This document shows positions 55,656-64,000 of a stretch of 64,000 nt of DNA, piece by piece. The notes below the pieces were generated by a model, which made no database searches, was not told where the DNA came from, and was given only the letters and a program-made list of their open reading frames with translations. Made by a program: the position numbers and the translations under genes. Within the stretch, counting starts at the first letter, position 1. The number at the start of each line of letters is the position of its first letter. The stretch comes from Polyangiaceae bacterium (GTDB lineage: Bacteria; Myxococcota_A; Polyangia; Polyangiales; Polyangiaceae). The stretch is from contig JAFGBI010000095.1 of the NCBI GenBank assembly GCA_016933275.1, forward strand, positions 1 through 64,000, read 5' to 3'.

Positions 55656-56678
55656 CGGCGGCGGCGGCTCGCTGTGCCGCGCGGGTGGCCGTTGACTCTG
55701 GCCGTTGCCGTTGCCTTCCCTCTTCGCGGCCGGGCTCTTCGCTTCGGGCTTCGACTCACATTCGGCAAACATGATCTGCATCTTGCCTTGTTGGGCCTTG
55801 AGCTCGACCTTGAGGGACTGCGCGCGGACGACCGTGTTGTCCCTGACCGCGCCGGCGAGCTCGATCGAATCCGCGTCGAACTCGCCCGATAGCTCGCCCT
55901 CCGACTGGATCCTTCCGGCTCTCACCTGGCCGTGCACGGCGCCGGATGCGCTCACCGTCAGGGACGGAGTCTCCACTTCACCCTCGACCCGGCCGCGCAC
56001 GAGCACCGGGCACGTGGATTCGAATGAACCTTTGAACTTGGTCCCTTCCTCGATCAACGTGCATTTCTCCGCCTTGTCGCCCATCTGCTGCTTCCTTTCC
56101 TGCATGGTCCGGTCGTCCTCGTCGTCTCTCTCCACGGTTCCTTGAGCCGGTGGTTCTTGGCTACCCACCGCCCCCACCGCAGCCGCGGATTCCGTGACGG
56201 GGGACTCGGTTTCCACCTCGCTCGCGGAGCCGCTCGACCGTGGGACGGTGGTCGCTGTCTCAACCACCGTCGCGGCGTCGAGCGCACCCGGTGGTTGGGG
56301 CGCGGCTGGGGTCGGTTCGGTCCAGTCTGCCTCCCGGACCGGTTGCCTCGGCGCTGGCCCGGTCGCCCTATCGGCTGTGGCCGGCGCGTCGCGTCCGGCG
56401 ACCTCGGCTCGGCGGTCACCGAAGGACAGGGCGAGCGGGCTGAAGGCTGTGGTCGGTCTGGTCCGCTTCTCCACGCCGTGCGCTCCGGCCGAGGCGGCAG
56501 GACCGCTCGGAACCGCGGGGCTGCGAGACGGCGAAGCCGGCGACGGGGGAGGGCGCGGCGGCGTGACCGCGCCCCGATTTGCCGTGACCATCTCCGCGCC
56601 ACAACTGGTACAGAAATGTGCGCCGGGGAATTCGATACTTACCCCACAACTGGGGCAGACTCGCCCTTGGTCCGTCAT
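55650..56678 (-). CDS. bactofilin with N-terminal zinc ribbon
   Basis: A 342-residue protein in three parts. Residues 8-30 are a zinc ribbon (CPSCGVSIEFPGAHFCTSCG). Residues ~31-200 are a disordered Pro/Ala/Thr/Glu-rich linker. Residues ~205-315 are a bactofilin (DUF583) beta-helix: EEGTKFKGSFESTCPVLVRG, RVEGEVETPSLTVSASGAVH, GQVRAGRIQSEGELSGEFDA and DSIELAGAV, the repeated 'G.v.G.i....l.i...a.v.G.i' pattern. Bactofilins polymerise without nucleotide as cytoskeletal filaments; in Myxococcus they position ParABS and motility components. The zinc ribbon plus long linker is an unusual attachment, perhaps recruiting a partner. Confidence 0.85.
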   Translation of the reverse strand: MTDQGRVCPSCGVSIEFPGAHFCTSCGAEMVTANRGAVTPPRPPPSPASPSRSPAVPSGPAASAGAHGVEKRTRPTTAFSPLALSFGDRRAEVAGRDAPATADRATGPAPRQPVREADWTEPTPAAPQPPGALDAATVVETATTVPRSSGSASEVETESPVTESAAAVGAVGSQEPPAQGTVERDDEDDRTMQERKQQMGDKAEKCTLIEEGTKFKGSFESTCPVLVRGRVEGEVETPSLTVSASGAVHGQVRAGRIQSEGELSGEFDADSIELAGAVRDNTVVRAQSLKVELKAQQGKMQIMFAECESKPEAKSPAAKREGNGNGQSQRPPARHSEPPPPA

Positions 56679-56904
56679 GTTGCTCGGTTTCCGGTTGGAG
56701 GTGGGACCGACCGAGCTGGTGACGGACCATCGAGCCCCGAGTGAATGGTTCGATCGTCACTTCGTTGCAGATTGGGAGGGCAATGTCGGTCCGTGCGGCG
56801 AACCAGCGCAGGTGGTGCGCAGGGACGCCGTCCTCCGAGGACGGGGAACCGCGCGATGCCCATCCGTCGTGGGCGCCGAGCCGCTTCCCCATCCTCGGAT
56901 CCGG

Positions 56905-57468
56905 TCAGAGCTTGCCCACGAGGTCCAGGCCTGGCCTGAGGGTTGCTGCCCCGGGCTTCCACTTGGCCGGACAGACCTCGCCATCGTGGCTGGCGACGAA
57001 CTGGGCAGCCTGGACCTTGCGTACGAGCTCCTCCGCGTTGCGTCCGACGGAGTTGTCCTGGATCTCCGCGATCCTCACCTTGCCCTCGGGATCGACGACG
57101 AAGGTCCCCCGATAGGCGAGCCCGGCTTCTTCGATGTAGACACCGAAGAAGCGGCTGAGCGCTCCGGTGGGATCGGCGAGCATCGGGAACCTGATCCTCT
57201 TTATCGTCGGCGACGCATCGTGCCAGGCCTTGTGCACGAAGTGGGTGTCGGTGCTGACCGAATAGACCTCGACGCCAGCCTTCTTCAGCTCATCGTACTT
57301 GTCGGCGAGATCGCCGAGCTCGGTGGGGCAGACGAAGGTGAAATCGGCCGGGTAGAAGAAGAAGACGGCCCATTTGCCCTGCAGATCCTGCCTGGTCACC
57401 GTCTTGAACGCCTCGTCGTGGTAGGCCTGTACGGAGAAATCGGGGATGGTCGAGTTGATGATGCTCAT
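56905..57468 (-). CDS. ahpC: alkyl hydroperoxide reductase AhpC (typical 2-Cys peroxiredoxin)
   Basis: A 187-residue peroxiredoxin that reduces H2O2, organic peroxides and peroxynitrite. Peroxidatic Cys47 lies in FFYPADFTFVCPTEL and resolving Cys166 in EVCPAKWKPG. DTHFVHKAWHDASPTI and the FPMLADPTGALSRFFGV region are AhpC-typical, and the length equals E. coli AhpC (187). AGGAG precedes the ATG by 7 bases. It is divergent from oxyR, 148 bp away. No AhpF is adjacent; the reductant may be thioredoxin or AhpD-like. Confidence 0.96.
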   Translation of the reverse strand: MSIINSTIPDFSVQAYHDEAFKTVTRQDLQGKWAVFFFYPADFTFVCPTELGDLADKYDELKKAGVEVYSVSTDTHFVHKAWHDASPTIKRIRFPMLADPTGALSRFFGVYIEEAGLAYRGTFVVDPEGKVRIAEIQDNSVGRNAEELVRKVQAAQFVASHDGEVCPAKWKPGAATLRPGLDLVGKL

Positions 57469-57603
57469 GGTCCACTCCTGGGATGTCGGTGGCACGTTTC
57501 CGGGGGCGGAGGTCGGGTTCCGCACGCGTGTCAGCCCTTGTCTTCGGTCCGACCTCTAGAGCCTTCTCCGGGAGGACTCCAAGACATCCTCCAGATGGCG
57601 ATG

Positions 57604-57618
57604 ATAGGCTGCGTCTAT
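57604..57618. promoter_or_regulatory. OxyR operator overlapping the oxyR start codon
   Basis: ATAG-N7-CTAT (57604-57607 and 57615-57618) is the core dyad of OxyR-binding sites. Its right arm overlaps the oxyR ATG at 57617. Binding there would repress oxyR (autoregulation) while allowing activation of ahpC from the same 148-bp divergent region. Confidence 0.6.
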
Positions 57619-58582
57619 GAATCTCGCCCTCCACCCCTTCACCCTACGGCAGCTCCAGTACGCGGTGGCGGTTGCCGAGACGCTGAGCTTTCGCCGGGCC
57701 GCCGAGCGGTGTCACGTCTCGCAACCGGCGCTGAGCGCTCAGCTCGCCCAGCTCGAGGACGCCCTGGGTGTCCGGCTGTTCGAGCGGGATCAGCGCCGCG
57801 TGCTGCCCACCGTGGCCGGGCAGGAGCTCGTCGATCGAGCACGACAGACGCTGGTGGCGGCGGACGAGGTCGTCGGCGCTGCCCAGCGCGCTCGGGACCC
57901 CCTCGCCGGTCGCTTGCGGCTCGGGGTCATCCCGACCATCTCACCCTACCTCTTACCGAGCGCGACCCCCGCGTTCCGTCGAGAGTTCCCGCGCCTCACG
58001 ACGGTGTGGGTCGAGGACAAGACGGAGGTCCTGGTCAGGGGCCTGAACTCCGGTGTGCTAGACGGGGTGCTGCTCGCCCTCGAAGCGGAGATCGGGGAGC
58101 TCGACCACGAGGTCGTCGCCGTGGATCCCTTCGTGCTCGCGATGCGGCCGGACGACCCCCTCGCCGCGCGGTCCGCCCCGGCCGAACTCGGCGACCTGGC
58201 CGACGTCGAAGTACTGCTGCTCGACGACGGGCACTGCTTTCGCGCGCAGGCGCTCGCGTACTGCTCGCGGGCGCAGGCCCGCGAGCTCGAGTTCCGTGCC
58301 ACGAGCCTCGCCACCCTCGTGCAGATGGTCGCTGGCGGCACCGGCGTGACTCTCCTCCCGAGGGTCGCGGTGCCCGCCGAGGCTCTCCGCGCTGGTCTTG
58401 CCGTGCGCCCCTTCGCGGAGCCCGCGCCGGCGCGGACCATCGTGCTTGCCTGGCGCAAACGCGCGCCCATCGCTCCGGCTCTGCGCAAGATCGCGGCCGT
58501 GCTGCGCGAGGTCGCCTCCCGATCGGTATTGGTGCCCACGTCGCGAGCGCGACCCACTCGCCGCCGATCTCGCGCCCGGTGA
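57617..58582 (+). CDS. oxyR: OxyR-type LysR regulator of peroxide response
   Basis: A 321-residue LysR-family regulator. N-terminal winged HTH: FTLRQLQYAVAVAETLSFRR, AAERCHVSQPALSAQLAQLE. The effector domain carries Cys207 and Cys216, nine residues apart in LLLDDGHCFRA then QALAYC, as in the E. coli OxyR disulfide switch C199/C208. It should sense H2O2 and activate the divergent ahpC. The C-terminus is Arg-rich (ARPTRRRSRAR). Start at the ATG that sits inside the putative operator; other LysR starts nearby are unlikely. Confidence 0.94.
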   Translation: MNLALHPFTLRQLQYAVAVAETLSFRRAAERCHVSQPALSAQLAQLEDALGVRLFERDQRRVLPTVAGQELVDRARQTLVAADEVVGAAQRARDPLAGRLRLGVIPTISPYLLPSATPAFRREFPRLTTVWVEDKTEVLVRGLNSGVLDGVLLALEAEIGELDHEVVAVDPFVLAMRPDDPLAARSAPAELGDLADVEVLLLDDGHCFRAQALAYCSRAQARELEFRATSLATLVQMVAGGTGVTLLPRVAVPAEALRAGLAVRPFAEPAPARTIVLAWRKRAPIAPALRKIAAVLREVASRSVLVPTSRARPTRRRSRAR

Positions 58583-58650
58583 CCACCCGGAGCGACCCTG
58601 TGCGGGTCTCCCGACGCGGGAGGAGGCCGCGCGGTGCCGGGGATCGCCCG

Positions 58651-59058
58651 CTACCGTGGCACGCACCACGCCAAACAGTCGGTCGCCCCGGATTCGAGGC
58701 GGTTCTGTGCCACGCAACGCTCGTAGGCCGCGCAGGCCACCACCCTCGCGCCGTAGCTACAGGTGTCGGCGCACACGCGCGTGCAGAGCCCTAGCAGGCA
58801 GTAGTACGAGTTGCCGGCGGCGATCGTGCAGTCGGAGTCCGTTCCACAGGTCGCCGCACAGTGCTCGGCGAGGTGACCACCGGCGGGGCACGCGAGATCG
58901 TCGTCGCAGTCCGCGTTCTCCTCGCATTCGCTTCCAAGGGAGCCGTCCGAGGGGGGTGTTTCCTCCTCCACCGCCTCGATATCGCACGCAGCGAGCCCGC
59001 CGAGGAGGAGCACGACCGCCTGGAGCGAGCCAAGAAGCGGAGGCGAGCGTCGGACCAT
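58651..59058 (-). CDS. small Cys-rich lipoprotein
   Basis: A 135-residue predicted lipoprotein. Signal with lipobox in LLLGGLAAC, then an acidic linker and a Cys-rich domain with about twelve cysteines: GSECEENADCDDDLACPAGG, CAATCGTDSDCTIAAGNSYY, CLLGLCTRVCADTCSYGARV and TDCLAWC. The 'C...(D)C....C' spacing matches the tandem disulfide modules frequent in myxobacterial secreted proteins. ATG at 59058 begins the signal peptide; upstream readings are shadow. Function unknown. Confidence 0.75.
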   Translation of the reverse strand: MVRRSPPLLGSLQAVVLLLGGLAACDIEAVEEETPPSDGSLGSECEENADCDDDLACPAGGHLAEHCAATCGTDSDCTIAAGNSYYCLLGLCTRVCADTCSYGARVVACAAYERCVAQNRLESGATDCLAWCVPR

Positions 59059-59663
59059 GGGTACGGTCCTACCACGTCCCGCAGCAGGTCCTGGGGTGTG
59101 GTTCGACGAGGCGGGGGGGACGGCGCCCGGCACCGCCCCGGTGCGGGTCGGGGTGGGCGGCCGCAGTGCGGGTCGGGGTCAAGCCAGGGGGTGGCATGGT
59201 CGTGGATGCGGAGATCGGGCCGGGCGGCGCCGTGGTTGCAGCCCCGGGAGCCGGAACCGAGAAACGCCATCAGCGAACAGCGGTCAGCGATCAGCCGTCG
59301 GGCAAAGACCGCGAACCCTGGACGCCGGCGGCTGATTCTTGAGCTCAGTGAAAACGTTGCGAAAAATCCGGCACCGTGTGGGGCCCGGCGGACGCGGGTC
59401 CCCAGGTCGTTGACTCGTCGAAGCGATCAACCTGACGGCTGCGCCCGGAGTCCCGGGCCCCGAGATGCCCGCCCAAGGAGCCCCGAGCGCCAAGAACGCA
59501 TCGAAGGACCGTGGAGACACCCTTGGCGAACGCCCGCGACCCGCGCGGGAGCGTTGCCCGAGCGCTGCCTTGACCGCCGAAGGGGCGGCCCGTATGTTGG
59601 TCTTCTCTATGAGAAAGTGCGCCATCGCTCCCAGCGCGGTGGGGATCCATTCGGGGCTAGGGC
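59059..59663. other. 605-bp divergent intergenic region with R1 remnant
   Basis: Divergent between the small lipoprotein (minus) and the kinase (plus). It contains R1 copy I at 59404-59446. Open frames on both strands are Arg/Pro-rich, apart from a minus frame (59284-59625) that runs through the R1 remnant and has no recognisable domain. No promoter assigned. Confidence 0.4.
59404..59446 (+). mobile_element. R1 copy I, right-end fragment
   Basis: About 43 bp matching the R1 right end (GTTGACTCGTCGAAGCGATC then AACCTGACGGCTGC). Diverged; boundary CTAGs lost. It shares GTTGACT and GCGATCAACCTGAC with copy H at 9219. Confidence 0.55.
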
Positions 59664-61136
59664 ATGTGTGACTCCATCCACCCCCGCCCCGGTCGGATCG
59701 TCGCTGGCAAGTACCAGCTCGAGCAGCTGATCGGCGAAGGAGCGATGGGTACGGTCTGGAGGGCGACGCACCTCAACCTGAACCAGCGTGTTGCCGTCAA
59801 GCTGATCCTCCCCGAACTCGCTGACTCGGAGGCGGCGCGGTCGCGCTTCGACGCCGAAGCCAAGGCCTCGGCGGCCCTTCACTCCCGCTTCGTCGTCCAG
59901 ATCTACGACAGCGGGATCACCGACGACGGGGTGCCCTACATCGTGATGGAGTATCTCGTCGGCGAGCCGCTGGAGTCGCGAGTCGAGCGCCAGGGCCCGC
60001 TCCCCCTGGAGCAGGCGGTGCAGTACATCGGTCAGGTCGCCCGTGGTCTCGCGCGGGCGCACGCGCAGGGGATCGTGCACCGGGACCTCAAGCCCGCGAA
60101 CGTGTTCATCACCCAGTCCGAGGACGGCGAGGAGGTGGCGAAGATCCTCGACTTCGGGATTGCCAAGATCCAGCGCTCGGCACCCGCCGTCTCCTCCACG
60201 GCCACGGGCGCCGTGGTGGGTACGCCGCTCTTCATGAGCCCGGAGCAGGCTCGGGGCTCGCGGTCCGTGGACCACCGAGCCGACATCTACTCGCTGGGGA
60301 TGGTCACCTTCTGGGCGCTCACCGGGCGATACGCCTTCGCTGGTGAGGCCCTGGGTGAGCTCATCATCGCCATCTGCACCCATCCTTTGCCGTCCCTCGC
60401 CGCGACCATGCCCGGGCTCCCGCTCGCGCTCGACCAGTGGTTCTTCCAGGCTTGCGCCCGCGATCCCGCGGCACGTTTCGCCTCGGCCGACGCGTTGGTG
60501 GATGCCCTCGTGGAGGCTGCGCAGGTAAATCCCAATGTCCTGCTCGCTTCGGGGGTGATCCAGCGCGGGTGGGGGGATGGTCGTGCTTCGGTCGCCACGC
60601 CGTCGGCGCTGATGCCGGCCTTCGGGCAGCAGTCCTCGATGGGGGGGATGGCGGGGACCATTGCGGTGGGGGCTACTGGTGCCGGCGTCGTGCAGGCGAC
60701 CCAGCCGCCACGAAGACGAGGTATCCCCTGGGGCTGGTTGGTGGCGATCGGGATGGTGCTCGGTCTCGTTACCGTCGCGGTATTGGTGGTCGGTGGCCTG
60801 AGCGCGGGCCTCTTGGCTGCGTCTTCGCCGCCGGCCGAGCCTGCGCGCAACGTGCTGCCGGCGGTCCCCCCGCCATCGGTGGCCCTGGTCAGTCCGGATA
60901 TCGCACCGGCTAGCACCCCCTTGGCGATCGCGCCCCCGTCTGTCTCGGCCTCGGCGGCGGGGACCGAAACCGACTCGGAGGCGCCGCCACCTGCGCCGCC
61001 ACCGACCCCACTGCGCGGGGGGCAGGGTGCTGGCGCGGCCCATGCTCCCGCTCCAATCGCCGCCGCATCCGCGGCGAAGCCATCGGAACCTGCGGCACCC
61101 CCGTCGCGTCCGGCCGCCGTCGACATCGGCTTCTGA
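59664..61136 (+). CDS. transmembrane Ser/Thr protein kinase
   Basis: A 490-residue Hanks-type kinase. Domain at ~17-285: G-loop IGEGAMGTVWRA, Lys46 in VAVKLI, HRDLKPAN (Asp141), DFGIAK (Asp163), GTPLFMSPEQARG. A juxtamembrane Gly/Ala-rich linker leads to a membrane helix (~356-386, WLVAIGMVLGLVTVAVLVVG). The outer part is Pro/Ala/Ser-rich and disordered, with no folded sensor. ATG at 59664. Two genes follow in the same direction: a PEGA/TPR-like protein 207 bp later and a lipoprotein overlapping that one, a common layout after myxobacterial kinases. Confidence 0.92.
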   Translation: MCDSIHPRPGRIVAGKYQLEQLIGEGAMGTVWRATHLNLNQRVAVKLILPELADSEAARSRFDAEAKASAALHSRFVVQIYDSGITDDGVPYIVMEYLVGEPLESRVERQGPLPLEQAVQYIGQVARGLARAHAQGIVHRDLKPANVFITQSEDGEEVAKILDFGIAKIQRSAPAVSSTATGAVVGTPLFMSPEQARGSRSVDHRADIYSLGMVTFWALTGRYAFAGEALGELIIAICTHPLPSLAATMPGLPLALDQWFFQACARDPAARFASADALVDALVEAAQVNPNVLLASGVIQRGWGDGRASVATPSALMPAFGQQSSMGGMAGTIAVGATGAGVVQATQPPRRRGIPWGWLVAIGMVLGLVTVAVLVVGGLSAGLLAASSPPAEPARNVLPAVPPPSVALVSPDIAPASTPLAIAPPSVSASAAGTETDSEAPPPAPPPTPLRGGQGAGAAHAPAPIAAASAAKPSEPAAPPSRPAAVDIGF

Positions 61137-61343
61137 GCCAGGATTTGTCGGCTCGCCGGTCGTGCCGGCACCCTCGCGTGGCTCATCCCCGGTGGCTGTG
61201 CCCGCCGGGTCCGGGATCGGTCGTGTGCTCCTCTACCCGCCGTCCGCGGATCGGGGTCGAATTCTGCCCCGGATTCCGGTATGGGGTCCGTCATCAGCGC
61301 GGACTCCTGGCCAAGCTACTCTGGCCCGCGCTGGGAGCGTCAT

Positions 61344-62423
61344 ATGAAGAACGGACGGATGGGGTACGGCCGGGGGCTCCGCGCCCGCCTCGCGGCGGCT
61401 ACGGTGGGAGGGGTGCTCGTGCTCGCCCTCGCGGCGTCGGCGCTCGCTCAGACGGAGGCGGAGAACATCGCGGCAGCGCGGGCGCTGGGAGTCGAGGGGG
61501 TCTCGCTCGCCATGGAGGGCAAGTGCGCCGAGGCCGTTGACAAGCTCGAGCGCGCCGAGGCGCTCTACCATGCACCGACCATCCTCGGCCGTCTCGGGGA
61601 ATGTCAGGTCGAGCTCGGGCGCATCGTGGTGGGTACGGAGAACCTGCAACGCGTCGTGCGCGAGAACCTCGGTCCGCACCCCCAGCCAGCCTATGTCGAC
61701 GCGCAGGAGCGGGCGCGGAAGGTCCTCGCCCTCGCCCAGCCGCGGATCGCGAAGCTTACCGTGAAGGTCACCGCTCCACCCGGGGTCGAGTACGAGGTCA
61801 CGATCAACGGAAAGTCGATCCCGGCCGCGATGGTTGGCGTCGAGCGACCCATCGATCCTGGCGAGTATGTCGTGGCCATCGGGGGCGAGGGCGTCGTACC
61901 CGCCTCGCAGAACCTGAGACTCGCTGACGGGGTCGCCGAGTCCGTGGCGCTCACCGTCGTGGCCGCGGCCGCCCCACCCCCCGCTTCGACCACCGCGTCA
62001 GCGGACCGCACGACCGCCGGCGCGCCCCAGCCGTCTCCCAGCGACGACCAGCAGGCTTCCGACGGGAGACCTCTGCGCACGGTCGGCTACGTCCTGATCG
62101 GGGCCGGGTCCGCCGGGGTCATCGTGGGCGGGATCTTCGGAGGGCGGGCGATGAGCAAGCGTTCGCAGCTCGACGCCGACTGTGAGTCCAAGGGATGCCC
62201 CGAGAGCTCGCAGGATGACATCGATGCGATGAAGACGTCGGCCACCCTCTCCACCGTCGGCTTCGGTGCCGGGCTCGGGATGGCGGTCCTCGGCGCGGTG
62301 CTCGTGGTGACGTCCCGGCCGCGCGGCACGCCCAACGAGCCAGCCGCGGAGCAGGGGGGTCGGGCACCGAGCGTGCGCGGCTTCGTCGGGTTCGACGGGG
62401 TGGGTTTGAGGGGTCAGTTCTGA
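61344..62423 (+). CDS. exported TPR-like/PEGA-like protein with C-terminal membrane helices
   Basis: A 359-residue protein with an N-terminal signal/anchor (VLVLALAASALAQ). Residues ~35-130 are helical and TPR-like (NIAAARALGVEGVSLAMEGK, CAEAVDKLERAEALYHAPTI, LGRLGECQVELGRIVVG). A small beta domain (~145-220) contains PPGVEYEVTINGKSIP and ERPIDPGEYVVAI, resembling a PEGA domain. Two hydrophobic segments follow (VGYVLIGAGSAGVIVGGIFG and VGFGAGLGMAVLGAVLVVT). GGGAG precedes the ATG by about 7 bases. Such proteins usually accompany Ser/Thr kinases in myxobacteria; role unknown. Confidence 0.78.
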   Translation: MKNGRMGYGRGLRARLAAATVGGVLVLALAASALAQTEAENIAAARALGVEGVSLAMEGKCAEAVDKLERAEALYHAPTILGRLGECQVELGRIVVGTENLQRVVRENLGPHPQPAYVDAQERARKVLALAQPRIAKLTVKVTAPPGVEYEVTINGKSIPAAMVGVERPIDPGEYVVAIGGEGVVPASQNLRLADGVAESVALTVVAAAAPPPASTTASADRTTAGAPQPSPSDDQQASDGRPLRTVGYVLIGAGSAGVIVGGIFGGRAMSKRSQLDADCESKGCPESSQDDIDAMKTSATLSTVGFGAGLGMAVLGAVLVVTSRPRGTPNEPAAEQGGRAPSVRGFVGFDGVGLRGQF

Positions 62424-63658
62424 TGGGGAGCACGATGGCACAGCGAGCGCTTCGACCCAGGACCGTCATCATCGGCCTCAGCACGGTGCTCTCCCTCGGG
62501 GCGTGCGGGCAGATCCTGGGCGTCAGTGACTACGAGGTGGAGTCCGGCGAGGACGAGCATGGGGGAGAACCTCCTGGCGGTGCCGGTCCCGGCGATGGCG
62601 GTGCGACGACTGGGGGGCATGGCGGTGCTGAGGAAGGCGGCCGCGCCGGCATGCCGAGCGGGGGCGAGACGCTCCCCGTTCCTCAGGCCGGAGAGGGCGG
62701 CGAGGGGGGAGGCGTCGTCTCGACCGGCGGGGGCGGCGAGGGCGGGGTTCCCGCGGCCGGTGCCGGTGGCGGTTCGACCGGCGGATTGGGGGGGACCATC
62801 GACATCGGCATCATCTGCGAGGATGCGTGTGGCGACGAGTCGGATAGAACCGGCTACGTCGGTGACGGTGCCTGTGACGATGGTGCCTTCGGTCACGACT
62901 ACGCTGTGTGTACGTTCGGTACGGACTGCACGGATTGCGGACCGCGCCAGCGACGCTGCGAGGACACCTGCGCATGGCCTGATGACGGCGAGTGCGACGA
63001 CGGCGGCCCGGACGCGCTGAACAACGTCTGCGATTTCGGCACGGACTGCACGGACTGCGGGATGCGCACCGGCGTCGAGTGCGATCCGTTCAACCCGGAA
63101 CCTGGTTGCGGTGAGGGGAGGGTGTGCGTTCCACAACGCGGTGACGGGTCGCTCGCGACCTGCACCGATCTGGTCGGTACGCAGTCGGCCTACGGCTACT
63201 GTTGGCAGAACTCCGACTGCGTCGCGGGGACGACCTGTCTCTTCTGGTCCGACGCGGAGAGCCCGATCTGCCTCACGACCTGTCGCCTGGGGTACACGGA
63301 TTGTCCAAATGCCGGTGAGGAATGTGTGGACCTCACCTATGGTCTGTTCATCGGCGATGAGGAGTGGGGGGTGTGCATGCCACCGGTTGGCGCGGCGCCT
63401 CCTGGTTGGACTTGCGACGCGGGACTGTGGTTCGACGCCACGCCCGATTGCGACTGCGGCTGTGGCGTATTCGATCCCGACTGCGTGGGCCCCACTTCAG
63501 AGTACTGTACTTGGTGCGGCGACGCGGGCTCTTGCGCCGGGGAGGGCACCTTCTGCGCCGACAGCGTCATCGCGCCGGACGACAACGCCGTGTGCATCGA
63601 GCCGAGCGGCACCGGTGGCACGGGCGGGGCCGGGGGCGCTTCGGGGGGGACCCCGTAG
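62423..63658 (+). CDS. lipoprotein with LNR-like Cys repeats
   Basis: A 411-residue predicted lipoprotein (lipobox in LSTVLSLGAC). A Gly/Glu-rich linker is followed by two ~40-residue Cys repeats: CEDACGD...GACDDG, CTFGTDCTDCG, then CEDTCAWPDDGECDDGG, CDFGTDCTDCG. These resemble Notch/LNR-like modules that bind calcium. Further Cys blocks follow (GCGEGRVCVPQ, YCWQNSDCVAGTTCLF, DCDCGCGVFDPDC, CTWCGDAGSCAGEGTFC). The ATG overlaps the preceding stop (TGATG), so it is coupled to the PEGA-like gene. Probably a surface-exposed protein. Confidence 0.8.
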   Translation: MGSTMAQRALRPRTVIIGLSTVLSLGACGQILGVSDYEVESGEDEHGGEPPGGAGPGDGGATTGGHGGAEEGGRAGMPSGGETLPVPQAGEGGEGGGVVSTGGGGEGGVPAAGAGGGSTGGLGGTIDIGIICEDACGDESDRTGYVGDGACDDGAFGHDYAVCTFGTDCTDCGPRQRRCEDTCAWPDDGECDDGGPDALNNVCDFGTDCTDCGMRTGVECDPFNPEPGCGEGRVCVPQRGDGSLATCTDLVGTQSAYGYCWQNSDCVAGTTCLFWSDAESPICLTTCRLGYTDCPNAGEECVDLTYGLFIGDEEWGVCMPPVGAAPPGWTCDAGLWFDATPDCDCGCGVFDPDCVGPTSEYCTWCGDAGSCAGEGTFCADSVIAPDDNAVCIEPSGTGGTGGAGGASGGTP

Positions 63659-63709
63659 CGGCCGCATCGGTCGTAGGCTTCGCCAACGGTCGCGCCGCGC
63701 GCCACGGAG

Positions 63710-64000
63710 TCATTCTCGTTTCGACGCTGTGGGCCGCGCCTCCGCGGCGGGCTCGAACAGGAATCGTTCGAATGTGTGCCATTGCTCCGGGAAGGCACGT
63801 ATTCGCGCCTCGAGCGCCGCGGCGTACTCTGCGGCGGCTCGCGCGAGCGTGGCGGTGCGCTCGGCCGGGGTGGCCCCACCGAGCCGCAGCGGGGGCAGGC
63901 ACTCGAATGCATAGCTTCGTCGGGCGCTGCGCACGGCGAAGCAGACGAGCGCCGGGACCCGCGCGGTCATGGCCAGCGCGAAGGGCGCCGCGGTCACCCG
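63710..64000 (-). CDS. LpxL/HtrB-type lipid A acyltransferase, C-terminal part (runs off window)
   Basis: C-terminal ~96 residues of a gene whose 5' end lies past the window end. The segment AAPFALAMTARVPALVCFAV, the run LEARIRAFPEQWHTFERFLF and the Pro/Leu stretch ECLPPLRLGG match the C-terminal fold of lauroyl/myristoyl acyltransferases (LpxL/LpxM family), which add secondary acyl chains to lipid A. Other members of the LPLAT superfamily cannot be excluded because the HxxxxD part lies outside the window. Convergent with the LNR lipoprotein gene. Confidence 0.75.
   Translation of the reverse strand, partial: RVTAAPFALAMTARVPALVCFAVRSARRSYAFECLPPLRLGGATPAERTATLARAAAEYAAALEARIRAFPEQWHTFERFLFEPAAEARPTASKRE

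Noticed and set aside
59284-59625. Minus-strand ORF of 113 codons upstream of the kinase gene
   Set aside because: It runs through R1 copy I, has no ribosome site or recognisable domain, and composition is typical of non-coding GC-rich frames.

Overview
The window is a high-GC chromosomal segment that looks like a myxobacterium (Myxococcota, probably a Polyangia-type lineage). The evidence is two transmembrane Ser/Thr kinases (one with two kinase domains), a protein ending in an AgmX/PglI-type C-terminal domain, a MYXO-CTERM-like sorting tail, a bactofilin, and many lipoproteins with Gly/Thr-rich or Cys-rich regions. No rRNA, tRNA or CRISPR array was recognised. 

Layout. 1-9 kb: small secreted proteins and lipoproteins, a methyltransferase, a GH5 cellulase-like lipoprotein, a solitary Mla-type ABC ATPase with altered catalytic motifs, and an outer-membrane-type protein. 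9-17 kb: GDP-mannose dehydratase, an archaeal-type HMG-CoA synthase/thiolase/DUF35 operon, lipoproteins and a radical SAM/SPASM enzyme. 17-21 kb: a NYN/LOTUS protein and a tandem-kinase receptor. 21-38 kb: a loose glycolysis region (gap, PPi-type pfp, class II fba, pgk, tpi, class I fbaB) interspersed with arfB, a DUF4126 membrane protein, an ABC-F ATPase, a MYXO-CTERM esterase and an SDR/old-yellow-enzyme operon. 38-46 kb: regulators (sigma-54 activator, mini-Fis protein, kinase-less sensor, sigma-70 factor, hybrid histidine kinase) and an IS630-type remnant. 46-55 kb: recC-recB-recD. 55-64 kb: a bactofilin, divergent ahpC/oxyR, a kinase/PEGA/lipoprotein operon, and the end of an LpxL-type acyltransferase that runs off the window.

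The most unusual feature is a family of ~160-bp repeats (R1, ten full or partial copies) with ~20-bp terminal inverted repeats, bounded by CTAG and carrying internal hairpins whose arms show compensatory changes between copies. They sit mostly at the 3' ends of genes, where the CTAG sometimes provides the TAG stop. CTAG is the known target of IS630-type transposases. A deleted IS630-type element in the window (42673-43489) has its own inverted repeats, and these start almost like R1. A second CTAG-bounded repeat (R2, two copies, three hairpins each) abuts R1 in both cases. I read R1 and R2 as IS630-related MITEs that target stop codons. That is inference from sequence; it was not checked by database search.
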